This document shows positions 36,837-48,627 of a DNA stretch of 64,000 nucleotides, one piece after another. Below the pieces are notes generated by a model that saw nothing but the letters and a program-made list of their open reading frames with translations, did no database searches and was not told the origin of the DNA. This DNA comes from Leptobrachium leishanense. Lineage: Eukaryota > Chordata > Amphibia > Anura > Megophryidae. The stretch spans positions 46,372,201 to 46,436,200 of the forward strand of contig CM019069.1 in NCBI GenBank assembly GCA_009667805.1. Direction: 5' to 3'. Positions within the stretch are counted from its first letter, which is position 1. Every line of letters starts with the position of its first letter. The position numbers and the translations under genes were made by a program.

Positions 36837-37020
36837 GAAGTCTTTATTTGGCTTGTTCCCCTATAATCCGAACATGATTGGACTTGAGTCGCTCTCTGAC
36901 CCGTCTGACACCTGGGAAATTGTCGATACCATAGGTAAAGGGACTTACGGAAAGGTTTACAAAGTCAACAACAAGAAAGATGGCAGCCTCGCGGCCGTGA
37001 AGATCTTGGACCCGATCAGT
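36837..37020 (+). CDS. MYO3B: MYO3B exon, start of the N-terminal kinase domain
   Basis: Class III myosins are actin motors with an N-terminal Ste20-like kinase, acting in actin protrusions of sensory cells. The exon begins after a pyrimidine-rich acceptor (AG at 36835-36836) and ends at a GTAAGT donor at 37021. The first base G completes a split codon, followed by 61 codons in phase 0. If the split codon is the initiator Met, the residues run K2-S62. Visible are the pre-kinase segment [10 protein letters not shown], the DTWEI entry to the kinase, the glycine-rich loop [11 protein letters not shown] (about 34-44) and the ATP-anchoring lysine in AAVKIL (K56). The pre-kinase segment and the [12 protein letters not shown] stretch resemble MYO3B more than MYO3A as I remember them. 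The upstream exon was not located. An hAT element ends 124 bp before the exon. A 5' extension of this frame into the T-rich tract is intronic. Confidence 0.93.
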
Positions 37021-37730
37021 GTAAGTTGACCATAAAGCAATTTTATTCCAACTGCTGACTCCACATGATGTCAACCATGATCTCCTGCAAGGCTTAGCCT
37101 CCTATTTCGTTATTAGCCTGAAATTAACCCACGGTTGCCTAACAGCTAACACTGTCGTATTGTTATCAGTTGAATTGTCTGTATTGGCAGAATTTTCGGC
37201 AATATATTGATATCATTATTGTATTTATTTTTTTATTTTGCACTTCTGCTTTATCTTATTTTTTTTACTGATCAGAAGAATTTAGCTCAAATAAAATCTC
37301 CAGTGTAGATGACCTTTTTGTCGATTTCTGATTTGTGTACATGTGTAATATACAGTATGTAAAACAGCTTGACTGTAATACTAAAAGTGTTTAAAAGGCA
37401 GAAAAGGTCAGCTCCTCCTACCCCGAAAATGATACTACTGGTACCTAGAGATTATTATACTGATTTAAAAGTTCCTCCAAGGAGTCTGAATGTCTAGAGA
37501 CTGCCTGGAAACAAAATGGGAATTATATAAGTTTAAAATAATTGCCGTCGTTCATTACAATGCTATTGTTAATGTGCATAAACCAGTGACGCGCAGTGAG
37601 GTCAGCAGCTGGTGAGGCACTGGCTAATATCAGAGCCAGATATACACAGGGTTACGCAGTCGCAATTTACGCATTTGATTATCGTTATATAGGAGAATAG
37701 AGTTTCACGATTTATACTCGGGTTTACCAA

Positions 37731-37995
37731 TTAAAATACCAATAGAGGGCGCTATTACACTCTTACTTTAAAGTAAAGTTGCACTTACAATACTGACCAA
37801 TAGAGGGTGATATTACACTCTTACTTTAAAGTAAAGTTGCACTTACAATACTGACCAATAGAGGGTGCTATTACACGCTTACTTTAAAGTAAAGTTGCAC
37901 TTACAATACTGACCAATAGAGGGTGCTATTACACTCTTACTTTAAAGTAAAGTTGCACTTACAATACTGACCAATAGAGGGTGCTATTTGCGCCC
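37731..37995. repeat. 58-bp tandem repeat, about 4.5 copies
   Basis: The unit contains TTACTTTAAAGTAAAGTTGC and CTGACCAATAGAGGGTGCT. Unit starts at 37763, 37821, 37879 and 37937 are exactly 58 bp apart. Each unit holds the palindrome CTTTAAAG. Confidence 0.92.
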
Positions 37996-38735
37996 CCCTA
38001 TTGGTCACTATTGTAAATACATATTCTGTGTAGGCAGGGCTTTTCAGCAACTATGCAGAGACGGAGAGCCAGCTAGCTAGCTTGCTTTTTTTAGGGTAAA
38101 AAAGGGTTTAAGGATTATATCTGGTGACAGGTCAATAGAATAGTCAGCTCACTAAGTTTTCACTGTAGTTCATTCCCAATGTCTGTGGAACTTGACTCAC
38201 TGTTCTTTGGGGGGGGGGAATGAACTGTGGGGGTTAATGACTGATATATAGGGCATAGTGATTAAATTATTATTATTGGGAGATCATTTCTGAAATGCGG
38301 GCTGTGCATACTACTGAGGTCCCCACCTCCAACCCACAGTATGTATGCGTTTATCGCATGAACATGCGCTCAGCACACTCTGGAGGGGGTTTGTCACTGT
38401 CACACAAGTCATGCTGCTGTGATCTGCCTGCCCACCCCCCCCCCCACGATTGACGAGGACAGTCACATGACTGTCCTGTGTCAATCAAACCATGGGGAGC
38501 ACGGCCTCCCATGGTGGGCTTTTTTTAAAAAAAAAATTGCTTGAGACAATGGAGCTTTCCCATTGGCTCAAGGTTTCATTTGCTGTCATTGCCTGGAGGC
38601 AATGACGAGCGTGCCTGCCATCAGCTTGTGCTCCGCAATTAGTGTAGCGTTGAGCTGCGAAAAATTGCGTAGCCTAGGCTGGCTCAGTGCTGCCCCTGCT
38701 GTCTGTGTAGTGAATCACACACACACACAGCAGCC

Positions 38736-39326
38736 GGTGTTCTGCCAATTGAGCGAACTTGCAATAATGTCGAACCGCATCACTTCCGGTGCACCTACGT
38801 CACCAAAAGTGAGGCGGATCAGCTGGATACAGCATCCGGAATGGCAGTGAAACCTCTGATCAGCTGCAGATAGGAAGGAATTCCTTCCTCATACACCAAT
38901 TCAGGGCCCGCCCACTGCAGTCACGTGATGCAACCCTGCTGTGTAACTCACGCATCCAACCCTGCACTCTGTATAACACACGACCCCCCTCCCACGGCTG
39001 TGTATAGCGCACAAGCCTACCGACTGTGAGCCGCACACCCTGAATATATAGAGGAATCTTGAAATAGCCAGTGTGTATTTAGAGATTCCTCTATATATTC
39101 AGGGTGTGCGGGTGACAGTCAGTAGGCTTGTGCGCTATACAGAGCCGTGGGAGGCTGTTGTGTGTTATATGAGGAAGTAATTCCTTCCTATCTGCAGCTG
39201 ATCAGAGGGTTCACTGCCATTCCAGATGCTGTATCCAGCTGATCCACCTCACTTTTGGTGACGTAGGTGCACCGGAAGTGATGCGGTTCGCCATTATGGC
39301 AAGTTCGCTCGATTGGTAGACCACCG
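38736..39326. mobile_element. foldback element inside the hAT
   Basis: Long inverted arms: GGTGTTCTGCCAATTGAGCG at the left, CGCTCGATTGGTAGACCACC at the right, extending inward through CCGGTGCACCTACGTCACC and its complement to the centre near 39062. About 87 bp near 38902-38988 are unique to the left arm. The intact hAT relative at 10611-10640 shows that this block is an insertion between GCAGCCGG and CAAACTG. Confidence 0.85.
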
Positions 39327-39689
39327 TCAAACTGTGAAAGTGAAAGTGCAGGAGAAAAAAAAAGCAGACATAGAGAAGAAGCCAGCACAGCGAGGGAGCG
39401 AGGAGCAGGTGAGTATGAGAACTTGTTTCAATAAATAACCATTTATTTACAGTTTAAATATACACACACACATCACATGTCATTACAACACAATGAGCAC
39501 ATTCATTGACTGGAATGGCAGGGGAGGCTCTGCCTCCCCTGCCACCCCTGACTGCACGTCCCTGGCATAAACTATATCAGACTAATTTCCCCATTCTTTG
39601 TAAGGATCTTCCAAATTGTTTCTTCATTGAAAATAAGAAAAATTTATTTGCTCCATAGTTGGCAAGCCAACTGTACGCTCACTTCCATT

Positions 39690-40890
39690 TAGCTGAAGCA
39701 AACACACACATCCTTACATCTCACTCAGCTATGTGCATACTTAACACATCTCAGTCTACCACATGACCCCTCCCACCTTGCCCATCCAAACACACACTCG
39801 TTCCCATTTCACTCACCCAAACACGCTTATTATTATTTATTTTTTTGAGTAAGGATTTTACCAGGAAGGATACATTGAGATTTCTCTAGTTTTCAAGTAT
39901 GTCCTGGGTGGCGAGTATGTACCGTTAGGTGCTTTGCCCAAGCACACTTACTGGAGAGGTACTCCTGTGTCTCCATGGTTACAGAGCAGTGATGTTGCCT
40001 CTACTCCACCCGGCTGGTTATTCCCATCTCCCTCATTCAAACACACACTCCTTTCCATCTCACTCATCCAAACACACTCTCATTCCCATCTTACTCATCC
40101 AAACACACGCTCCTTTCCATCTCACTCATCCAAACACACGGTCATTCCCATCTCACTCATCCAAACACACGCTCCTTTCCATCACACTCATCCAAACACA
40201 CGGTCATTCCCATCTCACTCATCCAAACACACACTCCTTTCCAACACACTCATCCAAACACACGCTCATTCCTATCTCACTCATCTAAACACACGCTCAT
40301 TCCCATCTCACTCATCCAAACGCACGCTCATTCCCATCTCCCTCATCCAAACACACACTCCTTTCCATCTCACTCAACCAAACACACGCTCATTCCCATC
40401 TCATTCATCCAAACACACGCTCATTCCCATCTCATTCATCCAAACACACGCTCATTCCCATCTCATTCATCCAAACACACGTTCATTCCCATCTCATTCA
40501 TCCAAACACACGCTCATTCCCATCTCACTCATCCAAACACACGCTCATTCCCATCTCACTCATCCAAACACACGCTCATTCCCGTCTCACTCCTCCAAAC
40601 ACACGCTCAGTTCCGTCTCACTCATCCAAACACACACTCATTTCCATCTTGCTCATCCAAACACACGATCATTTCCATCTCACTTATCCAAACACACGCT
40701 CATTCCCATCTCGCTCATTCCCATTTTACTCATCCAAACACACGCTCATTCCCATCTCGCTCATTCCCATTTTACTCATCCAAACACACGTTTATTCCCA
40801 TCTCACTCATCCAAACACACGCTTATTCCCATCTCACTCATCCAAACACACCCTCATTCCCGTCTTTCTTGTCCAAAACACGCTCATTCT
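39690..40890. repeat. 31-bp minisatellite, split by a SINE
   Basis: The unit is TCATTCCCATCTCACTCATC followed by CAAACACACGC (31 bp). About 28 clear units lie in 40025-40890, with diverged units upstream of the SINE at 39832-40018. Three units make 93 bp, so a single frame can cross all three phases of the unit without a stop, giving a spurious 364-residue frame. Confidence 0.93.
39832..40018 (-). mobile_element. V-SINE-like element, internally deleted
   Basis: Minus-strand copy with the same tail and central block. The part carrying the B box is shortened (TACTCCTGTGTCTCCATGG). It ends CTACTCCACCCGGCTGG. It is inserted in the 31-bp minisatellite, with TTATT at both edges. Confidence 0.8.
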
Positions 40891-41133
40891 GATTTCACTC
40901 GGCTTAACCTGAGAAAGGCTGATGACCAGCCGAAATGTTGCAGTTTCCTAAATACAGCAGTGCCTTTAAATGCCTGTTTAGCATGCCCGGACCCTCTCCT
41001 GTTGTGTGATGTAACCCTATACTCCTAGTTCACTCAGCCAACCAACCACAAACTTCTGTTTCATTCTACCAAAAGCACACACTCCCATCTCAGACAAATA
41101 AGCAATTCCAGGGGAATTTTACTGTGTGGCAAG

Positions 41134-41400
41134 ATCATTAGTGCCAGTGGTTTGGGAATAGTGGGGCCATAGAAGCGGCTTCAATCATGTGTGAGTAGAT
41201 GAGCAGAGGGATGAGTTGCATCAGTGATGTGTTGCGCTAATCTGAAGAAATGGGTTTTGAGGGATTTCTTGAAGGATTGAAGATTAGGGGAGAGTTTGAT
41301 AGGGCAAGGCAAGTCATTCCACAGGACCGAGGCTGCCCTTGAGAAGTCTTGGAGGCGAGAGTTGGCCATGCAGGTGTAGACAGATAACAGGAGGAGATCG
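41134..41400 (-). mobile_element. L2-like LINE C-terminal fragment
   Basis: The minus-strand peptide SRLQDFSRAASVLWNDLPCP followed by QSFKKSLKTHFF is the conserved C terminus of L2-type reverse transcriptases. It is homologous to the block at 14870-15000. The L2 tail is absent. Confidence 0.75.
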
Positions 41401-42684
41401 CCCTCATAATATATACCAACTAATATATATCAAATAATACATTAAAGAGCAGATGAAAGTGTTTGCAACCTGGCTATTTCTCAGTATTAACTTTCATGTA
41501 TATAATGTTAAATTATAATGCTAATTAATGGATTGTGCATGAATTTGAGTTTATACCTAATGATGAAATTAGCACATATGTTTTTCTGATATCATTGCAT
41601 TAACTATTTATGGTTTTGAGGCCTAGACCACCATCACGAGGTGATATACTTTGCCATAAAACCGCACATCAACATGGCAATACAGCAATATTTCCTGTTC
41701 TTTTCGCACCAGTGTATCCAGAGAATGTTTCATGACACCCTGAGATCGATAGTCCTTTTTATAACATACACACGAAGATCAATAGTTTCCAGGATACTAT
41801 TTCAACTCGCGCCGTCCCCTCCAGAAACATGATTTCACGTTTGTTTTATTGTTGGGTGATTTTGCAGCCTGGGCCTGCTTTTATATAGTAAGAATACGTA
41901 GAGCGATTCTCATGCAAATAAAAGATAAACATGCTGTATATATATCTCAGTCACACACAAAGTATACTTTTTATTATTATTATTAATCTCATGCGCCCAA
42001 CTTGCCATCATTAATTTAGGGTAAGATTGTTAATGTGCCCCTCCGTACATTATAATTTGCTCGGTTTGCTCTCCCCCCTCGTCACATACGGTCGACTGGG
42101 AATAACAGACACAGATACAAATTGTAGCGACTCAGTAATTCAATTTTATGTTGCGTAGCTTCGTCTTTATGCTCAAATAATGGGAGGAGAAACAAGTGGT
42201 GAGGCGCAACTGACCAATCACAAAAAGACAAGTATTTTGGCAATACATTATTTGAGGAATTGATGAGAATATTAGGTGTTTTTTCCATCATGCGAAAAAA
42301 CATTTGTTGTACATTAGCGTCCGGGATCAAGGTGCTCCGGTCAATCAGGTCAGAAACAGTGGTTTTGTTGAATTTGCTTGTGGATTTATATTTTACACAC
42401 AAATCACAAAATTTCAAAGAAGCTTAACTAAAATATAGTATTTTTAAAGGTAAATAAGCATGTAAAATAATATACAAATACACAATAAATTAATAATTTC
42501 CCTTTAACATCCACATTATGCCGGTATTCAGTCACTTCATCCATTCTTTACTCATACCTCTGATACACGTGATGATTCCTCTAAAGCTATTTTTATTTGT
42601 TGAAATATTTATTTCTTGGCTTTCCATTGCGGGAACAAATTCACAAACCTTGGCTGCAAGGCCAACAATATAAATGGTCTTTAT
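41401..42684. other. no gene recognised (MYO3B intron)
   Basis: AT-rich intronic DNA. The 111-codon minus-strand frame at 42082-42417 (with a cysteine pair, KFCDLCVKYK) is unexplained and may be a decayed element; no family was recognised. Confidence 0.45.
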
Positions 42685-43291
42685 TTAACCCCTTACATGC
42701 GGAGGACGTGCTCAGCACTTCCTGCCGCATGTACACTTTCCTGCGGAGGACCAGTGCATGGCCTTTCCAATGATACCAAACATGACCATGTAAAATGTAA
42801 AAAAAAAAATATATATATATTATTTTTTTGTTTTATTAATGCAGCAATATGGTTCCCATTTCAATAATAATGTGAACAATGATGCTGCACTAAGGGTTTT
42901 TTCTATGGGGGGGCATTTGGTAAAAATCACGCAATTTCCCCCCAAAAAAATGTAACGAGTCCCCATTTCTAAATTTTTTTTAACAAGTGCCACCCATAGA
43001 AAATATAACTGCAAAGGGTTGCATGGTAAAATGTGAAAAAAAAAACACTTTACACACTGTAGATGATTGAAAATTCTAATTTTATTTAATTTTTTGTTAT
43101 AATATTCAGGCAGGACATGCCATATACATATAAAAATTATAAATTATGAATCTGACGGAGAGAACAATATATAATTTGTTTGGGTTGTATAATAAAATGT
43201 GACTTCAAATCGCATTCAAAAATGATGAGTGAAACCGGTAAAATTGAACTCAGCACACAGGGGTGAAATGGTTCAGCAGAGAAAGGGTTAA
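42685..43291. mobile_element. possible TTAA-type MITE, TTAACCCCTTAC ends
   Basis: TTAACCCCTTACATGCGG at the left and CAGAGAAAGGGTTAA at the right make short inverted ends 607 bp apart. AT-rich interior, non-coding. Related in style to the 19509 element. Confidence 0.5.
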
Positions 43292-43932
43292 AGAAATAAA
43301 ATATGTAGTGGAAGGTTTGCTTTTTATGATAATTTAGAATTTGTTACTATCAATTTGTAGCATTCCTTTAGGCTCTGATTTTCTTTTGTGGGAGAGGGGG
43401 CATTGTTTTTTTAGCGTAAACGCAGTGGTAATTGCTTTAATTACGCAAAGATTTATAGTAATTCTAATAGTGGACACTCTGACCAAGGATCTATAAAGGA
43501 AGCCGCTGCACATCAGTGATTAGCATCGTATGAATAGAAATCGCTGTAATTGATGAGTGATTATGTACCATGGGGATTCTCGCATTCTACTACTTTTTGA
43601 ATGATCTCGGTGTGACAACATTAAGCTCCATTTTTCCAAAATTTCCTGTAATGTGATAATCCCTTCAATTCTAAATAAAACCCATATCCTCTATTATAAT
43701 AAATGATTGGTTGTTAAAACATCTGCATCTTCAAAAGTCAATCCTCCTGGGGGAAAGAATGGATTATCTGATGAATTTGACAACAGCAGCCGGCTTTTAT
43801 AGATTATTGGATTGATGATTGTTTGTTACAAATGATCGCTTGGTGTTCCTCACCGTGTCCATTCCAGATTGTAAATTTATTTGTCCTTGTTACAGTGGAC
43901 AGCAAAAGTCTACACACCCCCTGTTACAATGT
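43292..43932. other. no gene recognised (MYO3B intron)
   Basis: Unique-looking AT-rich intronic sequence up to the hAT target duplication. Confidence 0.5.
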
Positions 43933-44077
43933 CAGATTTCCATAGGCGTGCACAGCCTATTGCGTTAGGGTGTGCACCCAAAAGTTCAAACACACACATA
44001 TATTATATATTCACGCACCCTTATGAAAACATACAGACACACACTCACGCATTCAGCCAAAATATATCATTACTATA

Positions 44078-44420
44078 GGGGTCATTCACAGAGCGTTGAA
44101 ATGTCGCCGACTGTTGTTCCACTTCGGGGAATCAAATTGCCCCACCCTGCGGTGAATTCACCATTCACCGCAGGGCCCCCAAAGTGCAGGGAATCAGCCA
44201 CTCACAACAGGAACCAGGACGCCACGATTGGACGGAGGTGACTGCAAGAGGACAGCGAGGGAAAGCAGGGACAGGTATGTAACAGCCCAGGTGTGGCTCG
44301 GGGTTACTGCTTTCAGCATTGAAATTTAACCGCGAGCCACACGCGGGAAAACCACCAGGGGGCTGATTAAATGCATCGATTTCGACGTATAAAAATTTCA
44401 AAATCGGACCAGGGAGGTTG
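44078..44420. mobile_element. two MITE fragments nested in an hAT
   Basis: 44078-44200 matches copy A of the GGGTTATTCA family (GAAATGTCGCCGAC, CACCCTGCGGTGAATTCACC). 44270-44420 resembles the CCTCCCTGGCGG MITE (GTGTGGCTCGGGGTTACTGC ... CCAGGGAGGTT). Both are partial. Confidence 0.55.
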
Positions 44421-44719
44421 AGGTCTTGTTGCCAAGCACCAATATTTAGTCTCCTACCTGTATCTCACGATGCTTTATTCACTATTCTTACTTTGTGCAG
44501 TGCAGGCAGAAGATATAGCAGCGATTCTAGGAGCAATACCAGCCTTTTGGATGAAGGGCAAGGGGGCAACACCGGGCTGAGACAAGGACACTGGTGCCAA
44601 ATTTTGCACACAGCAACCTGTTTAAAGACAAATACATGCATTTACACACACAGCCATACGTTCACATAACTATATATCCCCTACACCCCGGGGGTATGTA
44701 GCATTAAAACTCCCAGTAG

Positions 44720-45480
44720 TGTGTGGTATGTGTGTGAGCATAGCCGAGAATCCACAGCAATAAAAACACACAGTAATGTATGTATGAGTGTGTCACAGAG
44801 CTCCGCAACAATAAAACTCACAGTAATGTTTGCTGTGTATGGGCATATCAGAATCCACAGCAATAAAACTCAGAGTAGTGTGCAATGTGTATGAGCATAT
44901 CATAGAAACCACAGCAATTAAACTCAGCAATGTGCAGTGTGTATGAGCGTATCACACATTCCACAGCTATAAAACCTCCAGCAAAGTGCTGTGTGTATGA
45001 GCGTATCACAAAAGCCACAGCAATAAAACTCCCCAGTAATGTGCTGTGTATAAGCGTATCACAAAATCCACAGCAATAAACCCCCAGTAATGTGCTCTGT
45101 GTATGAGCGTATCACAAAATCCACAACAATAAAACCCCCTGTAATGTGCTCTGTGTATGAGCGTATCACAAAATCCACAGCAATAAAACCCCCAGTAATG
45201 TGCTGTGTGTATCAGCGTATCACAAAATCCACAGCAATAAAACCCTCCAGTAATGTGCTCTGTATGAGCGTATCACAAAATCCACAGCAATAAAACCCCC
45301 AGTAATGTGCTGTGTGTATCAGCGTATCACAAAATCCACAGCAATAAAACCCCGAGTAATGTGCTGTGTGTATGAGCGTATCACAAAATCCACAGTAATA
45401 ACCCCCCCCCCCCGTGATGTGCTGTGTCTATCAGCATATCACAAAATCCACAGCAATACCCCCCCCCCCGTAATATGCCG
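44720..45480. repeat. tandem array of about 54-60 bp units
   Basis: Unit built of GTATGAGCGTATCACAAAAT, CCACAGCAATAAAACCCCC and AGTAATGTGCTGTGT, about 13 copies. C-runs have expanded in the last two units (about 45403-45412, 45460-45469). Confidence 0.92.
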
Positions 45481-46497
45481 CGCGTATAATATATAAAGGT
45501 TGCCCCTTCTTCTGCTTACCTTTTTTTTTTTTTTTCCATTGCAGGAAGGGGGTTGAATTTTGGTCAAGGAGGGGGAATCCGGCTGGCCACATCCCATGGA
45601 TAGCCACCGGGACCTCTCACCCCCGAAGGCCTGGAGGCAGCCTCCGCTTCCCTGGTGATCCGGTGGCTGTGGGGTGCTGCACCACGATCTGTGCTTACAG
45701 ACCACAGAGCACGTCCTACAGCAAGTGACTGGACTCAAGCTGAGCGCCGATCGCAGGTGACCTGTCACCTGACCGCCGGCGCTCTGACACAGTCAGTAAG
45801 TGCCGGCAGTCAGATGACAGGTCATCAGCAATCGCCGGCGCTCAGTTTGTGGCCAGACACTCGCTGTGGGATGTGCACTGTGGTCTGTAAACACAGATCG
45901 CGGTGCAGCACCCACATCCAGCGGACCACCAGGGAAGCGGAGGCTGCCGCCAGGCCTGCGGAAGTGAAGGGTCCCCCGTCCCGGCAGCTATCCGTTGGAT
46001 GCGGCCAGCTGGGACCCAGAGTGTACTGCGGGCCTGCGGGGTGTGCCGGGGGCCGGCATTAGGGTGTGTCCAGGCACACCCCGTGCGCACGCCTATGCAG
46101 GTTTCTATGATGTAAAAAAAATTAAGCAAAGATAAATCATTTCAGAACTTCTTCCACCTTTTTATCTTTTTATTTTTTAGAACACCTTTTTTGTATATTT
46201 TAGCAAACATTTTTGTTTCTCAATTTTTTATTTTAAAAGGCGCTTTGTTTTTATTCTTAGCCTTTTTATTATTTAGACACATTTTAATACATTTTTATTG
46301 GTTTAAACACCTATTAAGAGAATGGGAGAGTTCCATAGTTTTTTTTTTAATTTGCAGTTCAGTGGGTTTTGCTAAGGTCAGTTTGCCGGTCTTCGGTAGC
46401 GTTCATCAACTTTTTAATGATGCTTCGGTGATTCCATCTTCAGCTGGGGTCAGACGAGCATCCTTAAAGAGTGGAAGGAACGTCCGTGAGATTGGAC

Positions 46498-47427
46498 TGT
46501 CGTAGAAATTAATCTATCAATTCCCTAATGTAGTTTGATCCGCTGCACTTACAAGCAGCTCTCTGCTATCCCTGCCATACTTACCTGAACGTTCCCAGCA
46601 AGGAGACCCAGAGACTCTGCTGTGGTCTTCTGTATCCTCACCCAGAAAAAGTCGCACACACACACGCTGTTTCTAGCTGGAGTTCATCTGACCAAGTGTA
46701 GCTGTGTGCCCGTGGTCAGCTTAATTTAATACACAATAGCACAACGACCAGTGGCCAACTGGCTGTACAACAGAAAACCAGTTTGCCCAGTAATTACATT
46801 TACATATCAAAAGGACAGGGGAGTGGACTAGAATGACCGACCGGCCACCTGTACATGACTCATCCCTGAGTCATCTCCATGGTCCCCGTCAGCCATGTTT
46901 GTCCGACCATCCCCCATCACTGTCAGTATGGACCCCATTCAGATACTGCTCAGAGTGATCAGCATCTAGTGAAGATCAGTCTACTTGTTCTTATGGATTT
47001 GTGACATATATTTGCGGAGACATTCAGTTATTGTCTGTACACGGTACGAGTGTACAGATAAGGCTTAAATGTCTTAAAAGCAGGTATGTATCCAGAAAGG
47101 GATAGCGTAGCAGCAACAGAGATATAATACGTATCTCTCGTTATGCAGACTTCACTTCTCCAATGTGCATAGACATTGGGAGGTAAAGAGCCCAGCGCAT
47201 TGCACTTAGTACTCACAAACCGCCAAACGCCTACACACACTGAGAACACGTCTCTAAACACAAGAGAAGGTTTTCATACTGACGGTTTTGCCGCTGGTTC
47301 TGATTAACCCAAAATACACTCTGCTAGAGCGATTCTCAGTTTAATCCAAACACAGGGAGACAGATGACAATTTATAAAACACACACATCCTAGAATATAA
47401 TGTCCACATAATAAAATTTCCACAACA
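46498..47427 (-). repeat. provirus LTR, full length
   Basis: Runs from TGTCGTAG to CCACAACA (TG...CA). The purine run AAAGAGAAGGGAC on the minus strand lies directly next to the 47427 end and is the polypurine tract that primes plus-strand synthesis. It contains 26 bp (about 46888-46913) missing from the other LTRs, and about 370 bp at its left end are also absent from them. Confidence 0.85.
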
Positions 47428-48252
47428 GTCCCTTCTCTTTGTCATTTGCTCCCCAGTGTCCCTCGATGAATCTCGATCTTCCTTGGAAAGAAACAGTTCC
47501 TCTTGTAAAGTTCTGAATGCAAAAAGCCAAACAGATGATGGAAAACAACAGACAGTCCATCTTGACACGCCGAATCTTAAAGCAAGTGTTAAAACAAAAT
47601 TTGACACGTGGATCATAAAGCAAATCTAAAACCAAATCTTGACACACCGATTTTTTTTGGCAAATCTTAAAACAAATCTTGACACGTAGAACTTGACACG
47701 TAGAATCTGCTTTAGCGGAGGTGACTCAGAGGGAGGACATGAGGTGGTGGGTTACGTCGAGCGTTGGTCGGTCTGAAATCCTCTGTATCCGGTCCATGGG
47801 TTGGTCTTCAGGGCGTCTCGTCTGTTCGGGCTTCGGTAACTCGGTCGATTAGACATCAGGAACATCTCACTCCAGCATATAGAAGGAATAGAGACAGAAA
47901 CACCATAAGTATTTATACTCCCATTACCTTTAGCCAGGATCCAATGGAAAACAAGAAATCCCCGAAGCTTCCCAAAGCTTTAAAAAAAGATTCCAACCCT
48001 CACTAGCTATAGCTCCGCCTCTGCCCTGCTCCCATCAGTGTTCACCTGACCCTTGTAAACCCCCCCCTTTGGACGCTCTACTGTCATTGTTTCTTGGTGA
48101 TCTCCCTCACTACAACACCGCACAAGAATTTAAACAAGCGAACGGCAGGAGCCAGAGTTACTATTACAAATGTCTCCTTGTGGCCCTTGCTAGTCTTAGG
48201 TACATTTCCCTCGCTAAAAACTAAACTAAACAAATAAAGAAAATGATACTCT

Positions 48253-48440
48253 TCACTCTTTGACGTAGTTGAGAAACTTCTTGCAGTGACCGGCGTGGAT
48301 CCAGTTGTCTCGTCCCTCGAACTTCAGGGAGGTTGGCATCGTCTGCAGCACCTGGAATGGCCCACGATATCTCGCCTCTAGTCCCGTCCTCGGATTTTTC
48401 TTTAGCATGATCCAATCACCTGGTTGACTAGAATGTACAC
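48253..48440 (-). pseudogene. retroviral integrase C-terminal fragment, copy 1
   Basis: The minus-strand frame ending in TGA at 48253 carries the integrase C-terminal signature: a GDWIML strand, KKNPRTGLEARYRGPFQVL, then a segment ending in WIHAGHCKKF. This is typical of gamma/epsilon-like retroviral pol. Only this tail remains. About 0.8 kb between it and the polypurine tract has no recognised coding content. Confidence 0.8.
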
Positions 48441-48627
48441 TGGTTATTGAGTTTGGGTCTGGGAGAGACTCCAGGACTCGGTGGACTTTTTGTAGCTCAT
48501 CAAGGAAAAGTAATCATGATGGTCCTCAAAAGTGTTTCCCTACTAGGTTGGAAAATTGATTAGAGGTTGAGAGGTTAGAATGGTTAGTAAAAGTTGGAAA
48601 GTTTACGTTTTTCACACCATTATCATG

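Larger units (their letters stand above)
37584..39564. mobile_element. hAT element with perfect 8-bp duplication, nested foldback
   Basis: Ends CAGTGACGCGCAGTGAGG and CTGCACGTCCCTG, flanked by GCATAAAC at 37576-37583 and 39565-39572 (perfect). No transposase. The left part holds a 58-bp tandem repeat instead of the minisatellite of the 9463 copy. A foldback occupies 38736-39326. Confidence 0.92.
43941..46097. mobile_element. hAT element with 54-bp-type internal array
   Basis: Ends CATAGGCGTGCACAGCC and the inverted GTGCGCACGCCTATG, flanked by CAGATTTC (43933-43940) and CAGGTTTC (46098-46105), 7 of 8 matching. No transposase. Contains MITE fragments (44078-44420), a tandem array and a GC-rich right end with partly duplicated blocks (45600-45960). 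Confidence 0.85.

Noticed and set aside
39934..41028. 364-codon frame rich in His, Ser and Thr
   Set aside because: The 31-bp minisatellite lets one frame cross all three phases without a stop; the frame also runs through a SINE at its start.
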